In this document: positions 1 through 9,606 of the stretch, piece after piece
Position numbering within the stretch: position 1 is the first letter of the stretch
Layout of the letters: every line of letters starts with the position of its first letter
Source of the DNA: Isohypsibius dastychi
Lineage: Eukaryota > Tardigrada > Eutardigrada > Parachela > Isohypsibiidae
NCBI GenBank assembly: GCA_034696485.1
Contig: JAQIWT010000991.1
Location: forward strand, 1 to 13,231
Reading direction: 5' to 3'
Length of the DNA: 13,231 nucleotides
The notes under the pieces: generated by a model
What the model was told of the DNA's origin: nothing
What the model saw: only the letters and a program-made list of their open reading frames with translations
Databases searched by the model: none
Translations under genes and position numbers: made by a program

Positions 1-59
1 TCAAAACGCAAAAAAACAAAAGATTTCCCTTTTTGTGTGAAACGTTACATCTCTCGGGA

Positions 60-73
60 CCCCCCCCCCCCCC
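60..73. repeat. poly-C tract (C14)
   Basis: Uninterrupted run of 14 C, followed by a pyrimidine-rich stretch up to about position 126 with two further CCCCTCCCC-like blocks. It lies outside any exon model. It is one of three C/G mononucleotide tracts in the window. Confidence 0.9.
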
Positions 74-440
74 ATCCTCTTTTTAAGTTTTTTTCGTTTG
101 CATCAGGCCTACCCCTCCCCCTCCCCTAAGCGCAACGTAATATATGGATGGCCCCTTAGTCGAATCAATGCAAGCGGTTAATAGAAGGGCGTTCGATACG
201 AGTCACGCGGATACATCGCTTTCGGGAATCACATATAGTCAGGCAGATGTTCGATTATATCTACAAAAGAAGGCATACAAAAACCACGCCGAACGACCTC
301 TCGAAAACTGGCACTTTTTGCTTATGAATTCCGGACGAATAATAGAACAATAGAACAAATTTTCAATCGATTCCATCCTGCCAATAGGCCTCGATCCCGA
401 AATATTCTGAACGACATTTTATCTGATCCCTCGAGCGGAT

Positions 441-2424
441 CTAATGGCGCGCGATGTTCAAGGATAAAACTGAGTCCTGGATCATAACCGGAGTCCTGCC
501 ACCTGGCATAGGGCGTCTCCTTGGTACTGATTGTATCACTCGCCCCGAATCCACACAAATCAGAAACTGCGTTTCTCCATCTGCAAGGCATAATGTTACA
601 TGACACAGAAACAAAAAGCTTCACTGTGCTTGCAGAATATTTCAAGATAACTGCCCAGTGCCCAACCATATTGCTTTCAACAGCTGATTGAGCCGAATGT
701 ATTTCAAATAGTACATCAAGGCGAGCGGCAGGCAGGCGTTCGGACACATACCATAAAGAACAGCTTGCCCAGCACTAAAGTCGATACCGTAGCATTCCCG
801 AAGCTGATCATCTGGAATGTCAGTTTTCACATCGCTGAGCTTGCAAGTGCTCGCATTGAACTGAGTCAGTTTCCCATGTGACTTATATTCCCAAAGACTT
901 ATAGCCGACTGCCACTGTGAGACACCACTTCCGTGAGAGATTGTGCCACACGATTCTGAAACACAGAGACATCTGTAAAGGTAACATCGTGGTGAACGAC
1001 GAGCTGGATTTGGACATTCAAATGAAACGAAGCTATATTGTGGATGACTGGTTAACGCAGAACACAGCCTACTTACTTCCTGCAGTGTTCGTCAATTGAT
1101 GTTCCAACACATGATCACAATGGTGTTCCAAAACGTTCAGTCGTAGTAAATCAAAGTTCTTCGCCATCATCATCATCCAGGAGCCATCATCGCTTTGAGC
1201 AACGATCAAAGCACCAGTCTGTTCGTCTTGATTTTTCTTGAAAACAAAATCAGGAAATCTCGGCAGGACCTTGATCTTTCTGGTCTTGATATCCAAACGC
1301 AGTGGTGATTGTCCCTTTTTAAAAGACATGAAGAAACCACCGCTCATACCTGAAAAAATGTTTTATCATCAAATTGCACAACCACAGGACCAGGCACAAC
1401 ACACCTTCGGATGGTCACTACTACCGTCAGTCGGTCTTATTTTCATTTTGAATGCCTTCATATCGTCACTTTCCTGATCAAGCTCGACATCATTCCACCG
1501 AATTCGCGCCCCAAGAGCAGAAGTATGATCTTCATAGAGACCCATTGAGCGCTCGAATCACTCCGTGTCGGAGCCGAAATTCGTGAAATCACTTTCGAGA
1601 ATCTCGATAACCTTCAAAAAAAAGTGTGTACTCTGAGATCAGGAGTGGATGATTCAGAAACTTACAAACTCGAAAGACATATCCATCAAACATTCGACAG
1701 AGTCGAAAACTTCGACAATGTGCTCCGTCACTCGAAGCTTGTCCAGATCCACAGTTTCAGCCTGCCATGTTGCTCGATAACACGAAGTACTTTGTAACAG
1801 CTTACTCCATAGAACTTTTTCCGCGCTTTCTGACAAGATCGTCATCGCATCGCTGACCAGGGATTTAATATCGGCTGCAGAGTAAATCGATAAAATATTC
1901 GTCCCATCTAGTCACATATGTACAGTATACACATAGTCAACCAGCCTGAAAAACAATTTGTCTCTAAATCGGAAAATATCCAGGGCCTTCGGAAAATGTG
2001 CACGATTCGATCTGCTCAACGAGGCTTTGTTTTTGTTTACGGTATGTTCTCAAAATTGATGCCGGAACCATCACGAAACTTCGAGCAGATCCGTGTTTTG
2101 ATGGCTGAACTCACTGCACAAGGGACCAAAGAGTGGCATGAAATTGTTGAAGTGCTTCCTCTGCCACGAATCTCCAAATCAAAGAATAAGCCATTCTACC
2201 AGAATTCGGCAATGCGTTCCTGGAGGATGTCAGGGTGGCTAGCATCGCTGCACTCCGCAGGCTCCTCAGGCTTCATAAAGGTCAACTTCTCATATTGAAA
2301 TGGACTCCCCCAAAGGAAAACCTCTCGCTCAGCTGCTGGATCAGGCCGATTTGTTTGACTCGAGGTTGAATCGCTGACTTCAACTCCAGGAAGTTCTGAC
2401 CGCAGATACGAATCATTCACTTTC
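441..2424 (-). CDS. unrecognised multi-exon gene, 3' part (seven exons)
   Basis: Seven minus-strand exons fit together in phase: 2424-2200, 2158-2115, 1874-1666, 1611-1425, 1349-1077, 955-752 and 580-441, ending in TAG. The introns are 41, 240, 54, 75, 121 and 171 nt. Donors include GTAAGT, GTGAGT, GTATGT and GTAGTA, and most acceptors are pyrimidine-rich. The first exon starts mid-codon, so the 5' end is missing. The product is about 420 residues. The first part is acidic and helical (DILQERIAEFW, TEHIVEVFDSVECLMDM) and weakly resembles the linker after the second AK9 kinase repeat. The later part is beta-like, with SDDGSW and GDGETQFL turns. I recognise no family for it. An in-frame TGA interrupts exon 4 at 1558-1560. 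It could be the 3' end of the AK9-like gene or a separate gene. The phase agreement is what I see; the function is unknown. Confidence 0.5.
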
Positions 2425-4187
2425 CTAAACACAGGGTAAGCAAATTTTCAGAACTAATTTCGAAGTTCCCCTGGTATCGGGTGTTCAAAACGTTCACCTC
2501 ATTTCCTCATCGAGTAGATTCTGTTTCTCCAACAGCTCCTCCTCCAGTCTGGCAGTCTGATACCTTGGGACATCCACTTCGTCGGAAACATGGTGTTCAC
2601 CTGACTGCTGAAAAAAAACTCCTGTGTTATAAGAAAATGCCAGGTGACAGGTGTTATGAGTAAATGCCACAAATTTTCATAATATTTAGTACATCGCCTT
2701 AGAATGTTCATCAACACGTTTTTCAGCCCGTTTTTCGAATATCAAAACAAATATGCATATTTAGTGATTGAAAGATTTGTTCATCGAACGGATGAACTTC
2801 CTGTTTGATAAGGGCTATCGATCTCATCGGTTTCTTGCAAGCGGTAGTGTTAGTTATAATCACATTCACTAAACCGACAAGACACCCTCTACTTACATAA
2901 CTTCCCCCTTTTTCCAGAAATTATTGAATTTTCGACATTAACCGTACACGATTGCAAAAAGTGTGTAGAATACGACCAGTGTTTCTTACCTGTTTTGTCT
3001 CATCACGGCAAGTGTGCTTACATGGGATTTCTGTAGAGTTGTTTTCGGCGGTTTCCTAGGGATCAGCATGATTCTCGAGGAGGCTGATGTTCCTCTTCTT
3101 CTGCAGGGTATATCCGATGGATCGTTATTTTGATCTGGACTGAGCGGATCTGGAAAGAATAGTACAGCGGGCGAACATATGTCTGCAGTTGGGCAAACGT
3201 CAACCATTCAAAACCATCAGTATGGCATACTTACTAACGTTAGAACTTTAATATAAAGATTGTGTGATGTGACTGGTAGGAGTGGAGCGTTCACATAGCA
3301 GCAATTGTCTGTTTCTGCATGAGCGGATGAACTCAGCTACTGAAAAATTGCTTGTGCAACCCGGGAACGAGAAATATTCCAATGGGTTAGATCAATAAAC
3401 TTTTTGCACCGTGGGAACAACTTACTGAAGTATACAGATGATTCATTTCCATAAGCCAGAATTTTCCTTTCTCTATGCGCACACGATGTTTGTTTAGAAT
3501 GAAAGTTGTCATACGACCCCTGATATGAAAGCACATGTCACATGTGAGGGTTATCACCGCGTATGTTAGATCATCGATATCATCAAAAGATGCACATGTT
3601 TTTGTTATATTGGAGATCCATCGAGATCAATCGAATCAATCCTCGTTGCCAAGTGTGTCGACCAACCTTTGTGGTCTCGTTGTCTGATCTGATCTGATAT
3701 GAACCCTTAAGTCGCATTGAATCTTCTCCACGTTGTCCAAGCAAGAGTGGCCCGACCAGAGTGAGAAATCGGCAGATCGTATACGCTGCATGATACTCGC
3801 TCCAGACGGGAAATCTTGAATGTATTTCCTCAGATGTAGATGGACTATTCACAAATTACAAAACAGCTTAGGGTACAGCGTAAAATGTCTTTTCTCACCA
3901 GGAATCAAACCATCCATAAATCATTTTTTTGGTTAGAGCTGACTTTTTTCACAAAACGGGACAAATACTGAATTTATCTACAAACCAAAAATATCCTTCC
4001 TAAAGTTACATCCCGTCAGTTATTCGTGACATTCTTCAACAGCAAAGGATATTGCTTGATTTACACAGACGAGATATGCTCCTGGTTAAACCAATTTGAT
4101 AAAAAACCTGGTGGTCCGCGATTGAAATGCTAGGTGGTTTGGGGGTGAGCTGCGGGTTGGATGTTCCACGCTGTATTTTGAAGAAGT

Positions 4188-4376
4188 GTGGAAACTCCAG
4201 AAAAACTACATAAGCAAATAGGAAAACTGTTTCTTTCCGAGCACGGACCATTGACAGAGGGACAGTCAGCATTTTTGCGTGTTATTGAGCACCGTGTTAA
4301 AATCACTGTGGAGCCAGTTATTGCACGTATCAACCGTATTGCCGATCGCATCGACGTTATTCAAGCGCCTACATAG
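4188..4376 (+). CDS. possible short forward ORF or exon remnant, unrecognised
   Basis: Forward frame of about 62 codons closed by TAG, opening just after an in-frame TGA, with GTG rather than ATG as its first possible start. The peptide is rich in charged and aliphatic residues, for example the segment IARINRIADRIDVIQ, which reads like an amphipathic helix. This is more protein-like than the other frames nearby. It lies on the opposite strand to the exon chains and could be an exon of another gene, a mobile-element fragment, or chance. I recognise no family. Confidence 0.15.
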   Translation: METPEKLHKQIGKLFLSEHGPLTEGQSAFLRVIEHRVKITVEPVIARINRIADRIDVIQAPT

Positions 4377-5145
4377 TGAAGAACGGTTTCACAGTTTCTT
4401 CTTGTTTTATTTCTTGTTATATGTAGGTCATGGTGATTGGATCGAGTCCCCGGCGGCGATCGCAAATAAGGGGACACGTGTCTAAACACACGGCTAATTT
4501 CCTTACGCGCCTTTGCATTACCGATTGATATGGCAGACAGGAAAATGGCAGACAGCTTTTTTTAGCTTGTCTAAGGTTGAAATTCATTATTAGTACAGTG
4601 CATGGCCTATCAATGGAAATCCTATGTCATAAACGCACAAAATTAATTAACGCACGACTTCATTAAAACCAAAAATTGCTGTCCCTCAAAAGGCGTTCTG
4701 AATCTCCCGTTTACGTAGTGATATGTCAGAAACAAATCAGGATTCTGTATCGTGAGAAATGTGCGCGATGTGAATTACAGTCAAATATAATGGACAACCC
4801 AGTAAAGGTATTATATGTGGATATCACTTACCAGATGTATCAAGGAAATGTATGGCCTATCACTGTCCCGTTCATCCCATGCCATACACACACATACCTC
4901 CACTCCCAATTCATTCGAATGTAAAAACAACACACCATCCAATCGCACCGACGTTCCCAAATCACAATATCATATGGCTCGGTGCACAATTGCCCATAAA
5001 GCTTTTGGTTGACGGGTTGAAACGTTTGTTTCGGTCAAGTGTTGAATTATAGTTTACCGAGTGCCTTCGAACATGAGCAAAAAGCTCTCTTTATTGCGAC
5101 ATTATATTGTACTCAGTCTCAGTTGCCGGGCATCCATTTTCTATA

Positions 5146-5162
5146 TGTGGAATCGAACCACA
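5146..5162 (-). promoter_or_regulatory. RNA polymerase III B-box in a T-arm-like hairpin
   Basis: On the minus strand this reads TGTGG-TTCGATT-CCACA: a perfect 5-bp stem with a 7-nt loop matching the tRNA T-loop consensus. Positions 5149-5159 are exactly GGTTCGATTCC, the consensus B-box. I could not fold a tRNA around it: the 3' flank TATAGAA has no matching 5' acceptor strand upstream, and there is no clear A-box. A degenerate tRNA or a tRNA-derived SINE with its body running toward about 5060 is the likeliest reading. Confidence 0.45.
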
Positions 5163-6620
5163 CGATGTCGTCTGTGGTTTCTGTAGATGGCACATAAATG
5201 GCGATGAAAAGGGAGAAGGTTTCCTTACAACTCTGTATGGGCATATACCGAAGTGGTGTTGGCCTTTTTAGACTTCACACCCATCTAATTCTAAACCCCC
5301 CGGTTGCTACGCACTTCACTGCTTCGGTGATAATACAATACGAAACAATGTTCAGCGGAACAGCTTTGGTCAGAGAGTTCTTGCGAGGGTCCTGATGAAA
5401 TTGTAACTCGATACGGAAAAACTGAGACGAAATCGACGAAGCTATTGGCAGACATGGATTCCAGAAGACCAATTTGGCGGGAGATTGCCGTTGGGTTGAC
5501 AGCTGGTTTGACATACCTATTGCAGTGGGATTAGACGAGGTTCACGGGTGTTTGGTAAGCGCGCTCAGGCTGCTGTGAAGAACAGGTTAGCTGAGTAAGT
5601 TTAACGAAAGATTTTGTTGCCCAGTCTGTAGTGTGGCAGTTCTGGAACCAATAACCGCTGGATTTGGCAGAAGGTTGTATCCAAGTAACAACGTACTGTT
5701 TTCTTCCTTTCCGGGTATTGGCTTGGATATAACCGAAGGTTCAAAATCGAGCTCTTCTCAATTCCAATATCAGTTTGCACATAAAATTCACATGCGTTCT
5801 TTTTTAAAACGGAAAAAATGCAAGGTCACCAGCAAAAAAATTGGCTAAAATTGCTCCAAATACCATTTCCGTAACTCACATTTGAATCAAACCAAAAACG
5901 ATTCATTTTGACAATCATGATGTAATCTACAATCGGACACATTGAAAAAGAGATTCATAGGAGAGTTTTTTTTAAATTGGCATTGGCAGGAATTAGAGTT
6001 CCATTAGATTTCCAGTGGGGACTGCAGGATACCAAGGTCGCAGTAATGGAATTGCGGGTATTGCTATCAGATGAATATATTACAACAATGTAGGGCCAAA
6101 GGAGGTACGCGACCTACGGGCGCAAGTTTGCATTTAAGAAATCCAACAAAAATACGATAGAAAACTAGAAAAACTTCACCGAGGTTGGAGCTATTGATTT
6201 TCGATTCGTCGCATTTATGAATTAAGAGAAAAATTCAAAGGTCAAGTGAACACGATGTATGCGGTTCCCGTTTGAAAAACGGTGACTTTGAAACCTGTGA
6301 ATACACAAACAGAGATTTACTGATATTAGACCTTTCGGCAACCTTCCGCAATCTGTCCCACGAGCATCTGGCCGGGGGACGCCCGGATGTATTTTTGCCG
6401 ATTTGAAGCTTTCTTACCCTATTTACCCTCAAGGCGCAGACAGAAATTTGGACAGAAAACTTCAGAAAAAAGAGAAATTTCAGAAAACTTCTTCTTGTTC
6501 AATGTAATCGGGCAGAACGGCTGATACTCGGTTGACAGTGGTGAGGATCTGGTTAAGAGCATCTGATTGGGGCAACGCATAAATGAGTCAGCGGTGTGGC
6601 CCGACCTGATCAATTGATTA

Positions 6621-6626
6621 TTTATT
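6621..6626 (-). promoter_or_regulatory. candidate polyadenylation signal AATAAA
   Basis: The minus strand reads GCAATAAATAATC here, with the canonical AATAAA hexamer about 120 nt downstream of the TAA at 6748-6750 that closes the last AK9-like exon. The spacing suits a short 3' UTR and supports the transcript ending here. The hexamer is common by chance in AT-rich DNA, so this is only suggestive. Confidence 0.3.
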
Positions 6627-6747
6627 GCACATTCAAGAATTCTTGTACATTGTATTACCAGCTTCTTGACATGATGATCCCAGATAATTAGTTAAGAACA
6701 TTAACTCGTGTGACCAAAACATCTACCCCCTAGCGTTTTCTCGATTT

Positions 6748-7044
6748 TTAATGCCAGTTTCCGGTATTATCCACATTGTGAATTCGTGCGTCGACTTTCG
6801 CTAGTTCCAATTCAATACCACTGGAATCTGTATAGACTTGTGGAATGGCTCCGATGTTTTTATGCCATGAATCATCGGTCATCGTGAATTCTGGGTTGTT
6901 CCTCTTTTGGGCTTCGGAAGTGAATTCTCTGAGGGTGCCGTACCGTTCACCTTTGTCTCTCAGGACAACACAATCAGTCGGTCGATCTTTGGCTCCCAGC
7001 TCGAGCATCAGAGCAATAACAGCCGAGTTCTGGATGAATTTTGT
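6748..7044 (-). CDS. AK9: AK9-like protein, exon with end of kinase core and possible C-terminus
   Basis: Phase-0 exon of 98 codons plus TAA, entered through the acceptor GGATTGTAG at 7045-7053. It follows the 7381-7601 exon, which also ends in phase 0, across a 336-nt gap. It starts with a hydrophobic helix leading into ALMLELGAKDRPTDCVVLRD. That segment matches the place in adenylate-kinase folds where a helix is followed by the strand that precedes the lid. It then runs through a charged stretch to SWHKNIGAIPQVY, which resembles the conserved KNI-x-x-I-x-x-Y segment near the end of AK9 kinase repeats. Whether TAA is the true end or a donor lies just before it is unsettled. The AATAAA at 6621-6626 favours a true end, which would give a protein without the later kinase repeats of vertebrate AK9. 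Confidence 0.55.
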   Translation of the reverse strand, partial: TKFIQNSAVIALMLELGAKDRPTDCVVLRDKGERYGTLREFTSEAQKRNNPEFTMTDDSWHKNIGAIPQVYTDSSGIELELAKVDARIHNVDNTGNWH

Positions 7045-7380
7045 CTACAATCCATAAGTATCAAGAAATAGCGGAACATATACTTCTAATATTCACTCGC
7101 ATGAGATCATGAGCGTCATGACAAGATCAAATGTACAATAATGCCCATTTTCATAAAATTGCCACGCCTGGCGCTCAAAAACAAAGATGGCTCGCGTACT
7201 AACTTATTGGCCGCATGGTCATCAATATCCGCCGCTGTCTGGTTTATATGCTCTTAAACCAAAACGATATTTCGCTTCTTGTCAAACTGTGTCCCATCCG
7301 TGATGACAGCTGCCACCGGTCTTTACTTTCTCACTGATGACATCGGGTGATCGGCATCAATGACAGGTGTACTTGCTTAC

Positions 7381-7601
7381 AGTTTGAGGAAAACTGAAGG
7401 AATCCTGCATTGAACTCTCCAGCTTAGCACCAAGCTCATTCAGTTTTTGTTGATCATCTGCCACAAGTTCTCCTGTTGCCACGCCGGGCTGGGTTAGACC
7501 GAGACCTTGTATATCCCCTGGGTCCGGGGGAGGAGAGAAAGAAGTGTGAGGACTGGCGGGTGAAGACACAGAGGCCACCTCCGAAAGATATGCGGCAGTG
7601 T
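7381..7601 (-). CDS. AK9: AK9-like protein, proline/serine-rich linker exon
   Basis: Exon of 221 nt bounded by an AG acceptor (TATTATAG) and a GTAAGC donor. It takes two bases to finish the codon left by the 7800-7868 exon and ends in phase 0. The first half is low-complexity, with SVSSPASPHTSFSPPPDPG. The second half is helical and charged (DDQQKLNELGAKLESSM). AK9 kinase repeat 2 is known to carry a long variable insertion between the P-loop half and the lid half, and this exon sits exactly there. No motif beyond composition is visible, so the assignment rests on position and phase. Confidence 0.55.
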
Positions 7602-7799
7602 CTATAATATACATTATCAGAACCGGTCTTGACGAGCTTGTTCCACTACGCTTACGCTTACGTGTAACGCCAGCGGCGTGACGTCACGAAAGTTTTTGAC
7701 ATTATCAATCACTATACATACTGTTTGGATCAGATGGTTTTCTCTTCCCGTCCCACATACACACAATGCGCATGCCCGCATACCATGGAGTGTTTACAC

Positions 7800-7868
7800 C
7801 TTCATCAAGGTGAGCTTCGACATCGTCCAAAAGAGGGGAACGGGCCTTCAGACTTCGAGCGTCGTTTG
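7800..7868 (-). CDS. AK9: AK9-like protein, short helical exon
   Basis: Exon of 69 nt entered through CAACTTCCAG and left through GTGTAA. Its phases (two bases in, one base out) agree with both neighbours. It encodes a charged helix including SPLLDDVEAHLDE. It has no diagnostic motif of its own and is called because it keeps the reading frame between two better exons. The donor is weaker than the others in this gene. Confidence 0.45.
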
Positions 7869-7924
7869 CTGGAAGTTGACTCAAATGTATTCCAAGGATA
7901 ATGTGTATGCTGAAGAACTCACAC

Positions 7925-8054
7925 CCAATGTGATAAGCAGGGTACTGGCTGGTTTGAGCGCACTGGCAATACTGAGTCGAACCAGGTCAATCGCTTGCCG
8001 TGTTGCGGTCGCATCTGCAGCCTTCATAAACGTTTGCTTTTGCTCGTCGTTACC
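7925..8054 (-). CDS. AK9: AK9-like protein, exon after the P-loop
   Basis: Phase-0 entry through CAATTCAG and exit after one base of a codon (GTGTGA). The alternative donor GTGAGT two bases further on would leave the next exon out of frame. It encodes a long helix with KAADATATRQAIDLVRLS. This resembles the AEATAAAIKVVKE-type helix that follows the P-loop in vertebrate AK9 repeat 2, and it sits at the same distance from the P-loop. The 88-nt intron before it is typical for this locus. Confidence 0.6.
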
Positions 8055-8142
8055 CTGAATTGCGGCCGTACTGACGTCAACATTCCAAAGACAAACATTA
8101 AGAAGTGCAATAGCTGGCTTCTGATTTTTTTGGACGACATAC

Positions 8143-8323
8143 TCGAATATTGTACTTGGCTGACAACGCATTGGCCAGCTGAGTTCTGCCAGATTTTGGT
8201 GGTCCACAAATAATGAATCGTGTGGAAACTCTTGGGTTTGGCGGTGGAATATAAAGGCGCGGATTCTCCAGAGATTTGTCTTGAGACGATTTATCAGCAA
8301 GAAAATGAACTTGGTCCACGAAA
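8143..8323 (-). CDS. AK9: AK9-like protein, P-loop exon
   Basis: Exon of 181 nt with a strong acceptor after a long pyrimidine tract (39-nt intron) and a GTATGT donor. It encodes VHFLADKSSQDKSLENPRLY, then IPPP, a strand RFIICG and the P-loop GPPKSGRTQL at 8182-8205, followed by the first core helix. The layout of a KIYFLSS-like segment, NP-x-x-Y, a proline bridge and then a P-loop is the known AK9 arrangement ahead of each internal kinase repeat. It is distinct from ordinary adenylate kinases, which lack the preceding module. The Walker A lysine is Arg (codon AGA, 8185-8187), so catalysis may be impaired while the fold is kept. AK9 interconverts adenine nucleotides and acts in cilia and flagella; that role is family knowledge, not seen here. 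SPEF2/CPC1 also has a kinase-like domain but lacks the upstream CPV module. Confidence 0.75.
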
Positions 8324-8362
8324 CTGGTAGCAGACGATGAAAGAGAGAAAATTTTGACCTAC

Positions 8363-8500
8363 TAAGTTGCAAATGCCACAGAGTCAATCAGCCATTCAAA
8401 CATCGATACAGGGCAATAAGTTCTCCACTTTGATCGGCGCCATTTCCATCGAGTTGAGATAGCCCCGCACCTCCGGGTATCAGCGCCTATTTCAATTGCT
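8363..8500 (-). CDS. AK9: AK9-like protein, RWRRSKW-CPV exon
   Basis: Exon of 138 nt, acceptor GTTTTGAAG and donor GTAGGT. The donor leaves two bases, which the next exon completes across a 39-nt intron. It encodes AISTRWKWRRSKWRTYCPV followed by a hydrophobic segment. Vertebrate AK9 has a matching basic R-x-R-W-x-R-S-K-W block and CPV about 20 residues before the FLSS-type strand, and the spacing agrees here once the intron is removed. This exon is the best evidence that the gene is AK9-like rather than a simple adenylate kinase. Upstream exons with the first kinase repeat should lie above 8500 but were not identified. Confidence 0.7.
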
Positions 8501-8907
8501 CTTCAAAACTTTCGTTGGTTTATTCCGTGGCTGTCCGAAAAATCTTGCATTGGTTTTGAAATGGCTAGTTGTTGTGAAGTTATCATAGTTCTACAACACA
8601 TCCCCATTCCACCACACAACGTAGCAACTAGTAGTTGGTTCTAACTGGTCAAAATCTGGTTCTAACATTATAAGAAGACCGGTTGGATACGAAACTTCCT
8701 GGTCGCAGCTCGGGCGAACCTCGATGTCGAGCTCGAGATGTCGATGTTGAGATCTGCTAGTAAGTTAGACCCTGAACATGCTTCGTAATTGCGGATGCAT
8801 TGATGCGTTAGTATACATATTCTGATCTGCTCCATCTGAGCCAGAATACGGTCTGATAATACGGTCTGAACCAAGAAAGACGTTAAAAAAATTTAAACAC
8901 GAAAATC

Positions 8908-8934
8908 GCCTACCCCCCGGTCGAGGGGGTAGGC
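8908..8934. repeat. perfect 10-bp inverted repeat
   Basis: Arms GCCTACCCCC (8908-8917) and GGGGGTAGGC (8925-8934) are perfect complements around the 7-nt loop CGGTCGA. A further GCTACCCCC sits at 8944-8952, at the start of the adjoining poly-C run, like a third partial copy of the arm. Confidence 0.85.
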
Positions 8935-8947
8935 CAAATGAACGCTA

Positions 8948-8970
8948 CCCCCCCCCCCCCCCCCCCCCCC
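8948..8970. repeat. poly-C tract (C23)
   Basis: Uninterrupted run of 23 C starting 13 nt after the hairpin at 8908-8934, ending at ACCGG. Its true length in the genome is uncertain because such runs sequence poorly. Confidence 0.9.
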
Positions 8971-9606
8971 ACCGGAAATCCATCACTGGCCATAAGTAAT
9001 AATACCCTTATATAGGTGCGAATTGCATATAGGCGACCACATTTCTGCTTGACTTTCACACGTACGATGGCTTGTTTGCATGGGCACATTTTGATGTTTC
9101 GTTTTTAAAGATCTTTCTAGGTTATGGAGAAATTACGAAATGTTCCACATATCAGAGAATCTGGTGATCGCAATCGAATGCAGTCTGCCCGGCAATAGAA
9201 GCGATTGTGGCAGGGCGTGTGGGCATCTTCTTTTTACGGTGCTGCGTTCGAACTCACAAAACATCAGGAACACAAAGTACCAGGAGCTGGATTTCGAAGA
9301 TCTGAGACGACAAAACAAAACCTCCTTCAGACGATTTTCGAACGTAACAGTGTTTGCCGCTTTCTGTGCTGTATTCGTTTTCGTCCAACGGATCATTCTT
9401 CTTTTGGTTTGGGATGTACAGCGAAATCAAGCACATCGTTTCTGATCGTAGACAGAAAATCTGCAGGCGTGAGCGTGCTTATGTTGGAAATAAATGTAAC
9501 TCACCACCAGTCTGTGTTCACAATCTGTGGTCGAATTGCGGTCTGATTGAACATGTATTCCATGGGACAGCCAGCATCGGGTGAGATCTTCAAGTTTGCA
9601 GGCTAC

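Larger units (their letters stand above)
2425..6747. other. long non-coding block (intron or intergenic)
   Basis: About 4.3 kb in which I could not chain minus-strand exons with matching phases. It is AT-richer than the exon regions, with short scattered frames on both strands. It contains a tandem GATCT/GATCTGAT stretch near 3684-3698, a modest forward ORF at 4188-4376 and a B-box hairpin at 5146-5162. It is either one large intron joining the AK9-like exons to the 441-2424 chain, or the spacer between two genes. Small exons here could have been missed. Confidence 0.5.
8501..9606. other. non-coding gap with hairpin and poly-C
   Basis: No exon could be chained here. Frames on both strands are short and lack matching splice sites. 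It contains a doubled ATACGGTCTGA (8846-8870 region), a 10-bp hairpin at 8908-8934 and a C23 run. It probably holds one or more introns, but the exons needed for the start of the AK9-like protein may be hidden in it. Confidence 0.4.

Noticed and set aside
322-747. 141-codon minus-strand open frame
   Set aside because: It reads through the GTATGT donor at 746-751 and the GCAG acceptor near 581. The phase-consistent last exon (580-441) uses another frame.
1918-2298. 126-codon plus-strand open frame
   Set aside because: It overlaps, on the opposite strand, minus-strand exons 2424-2200 and 2158-2115 plus the introns beside them, which are supported by matched phases. It is best explained as a shadow.
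441-2424. Assignment of the downstream chain to SPAG17 or SPEF2
   Set aside because: Short likenesses (an FWKHF-like helix, DG-turn segments) do not occur in the order or spacing of either protein, so no name was given.
5130-5220. Complete tRNA gene on the minus strand
   Set aside because: Only the T-arm is convincing. The acceptor stem has no partner and no D-arm or A-box fits at normal spacing.
5392-5425. CTGATGA followed by a short stem, as in hammerhead ribozymes
   Set aside because: The conserved GAAA core and closing stems are not present at the required positions.
7678-8058. 126-codon plus-strand open frame
   Set aside because: Antisense to the AK9-like exons at 7800-7868 and 7925-8054, with no motif of its own.
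7881-8387. Single 168-codon minus-strand open frame read as one exon
   Set aside because: Only its second half (7925-8054) is in the AK9-like frame. Across 8143-8323 the P-loop lies in a different frame, so the long frame is a mixture of an exon, an intron and an out-of-frame stretch.
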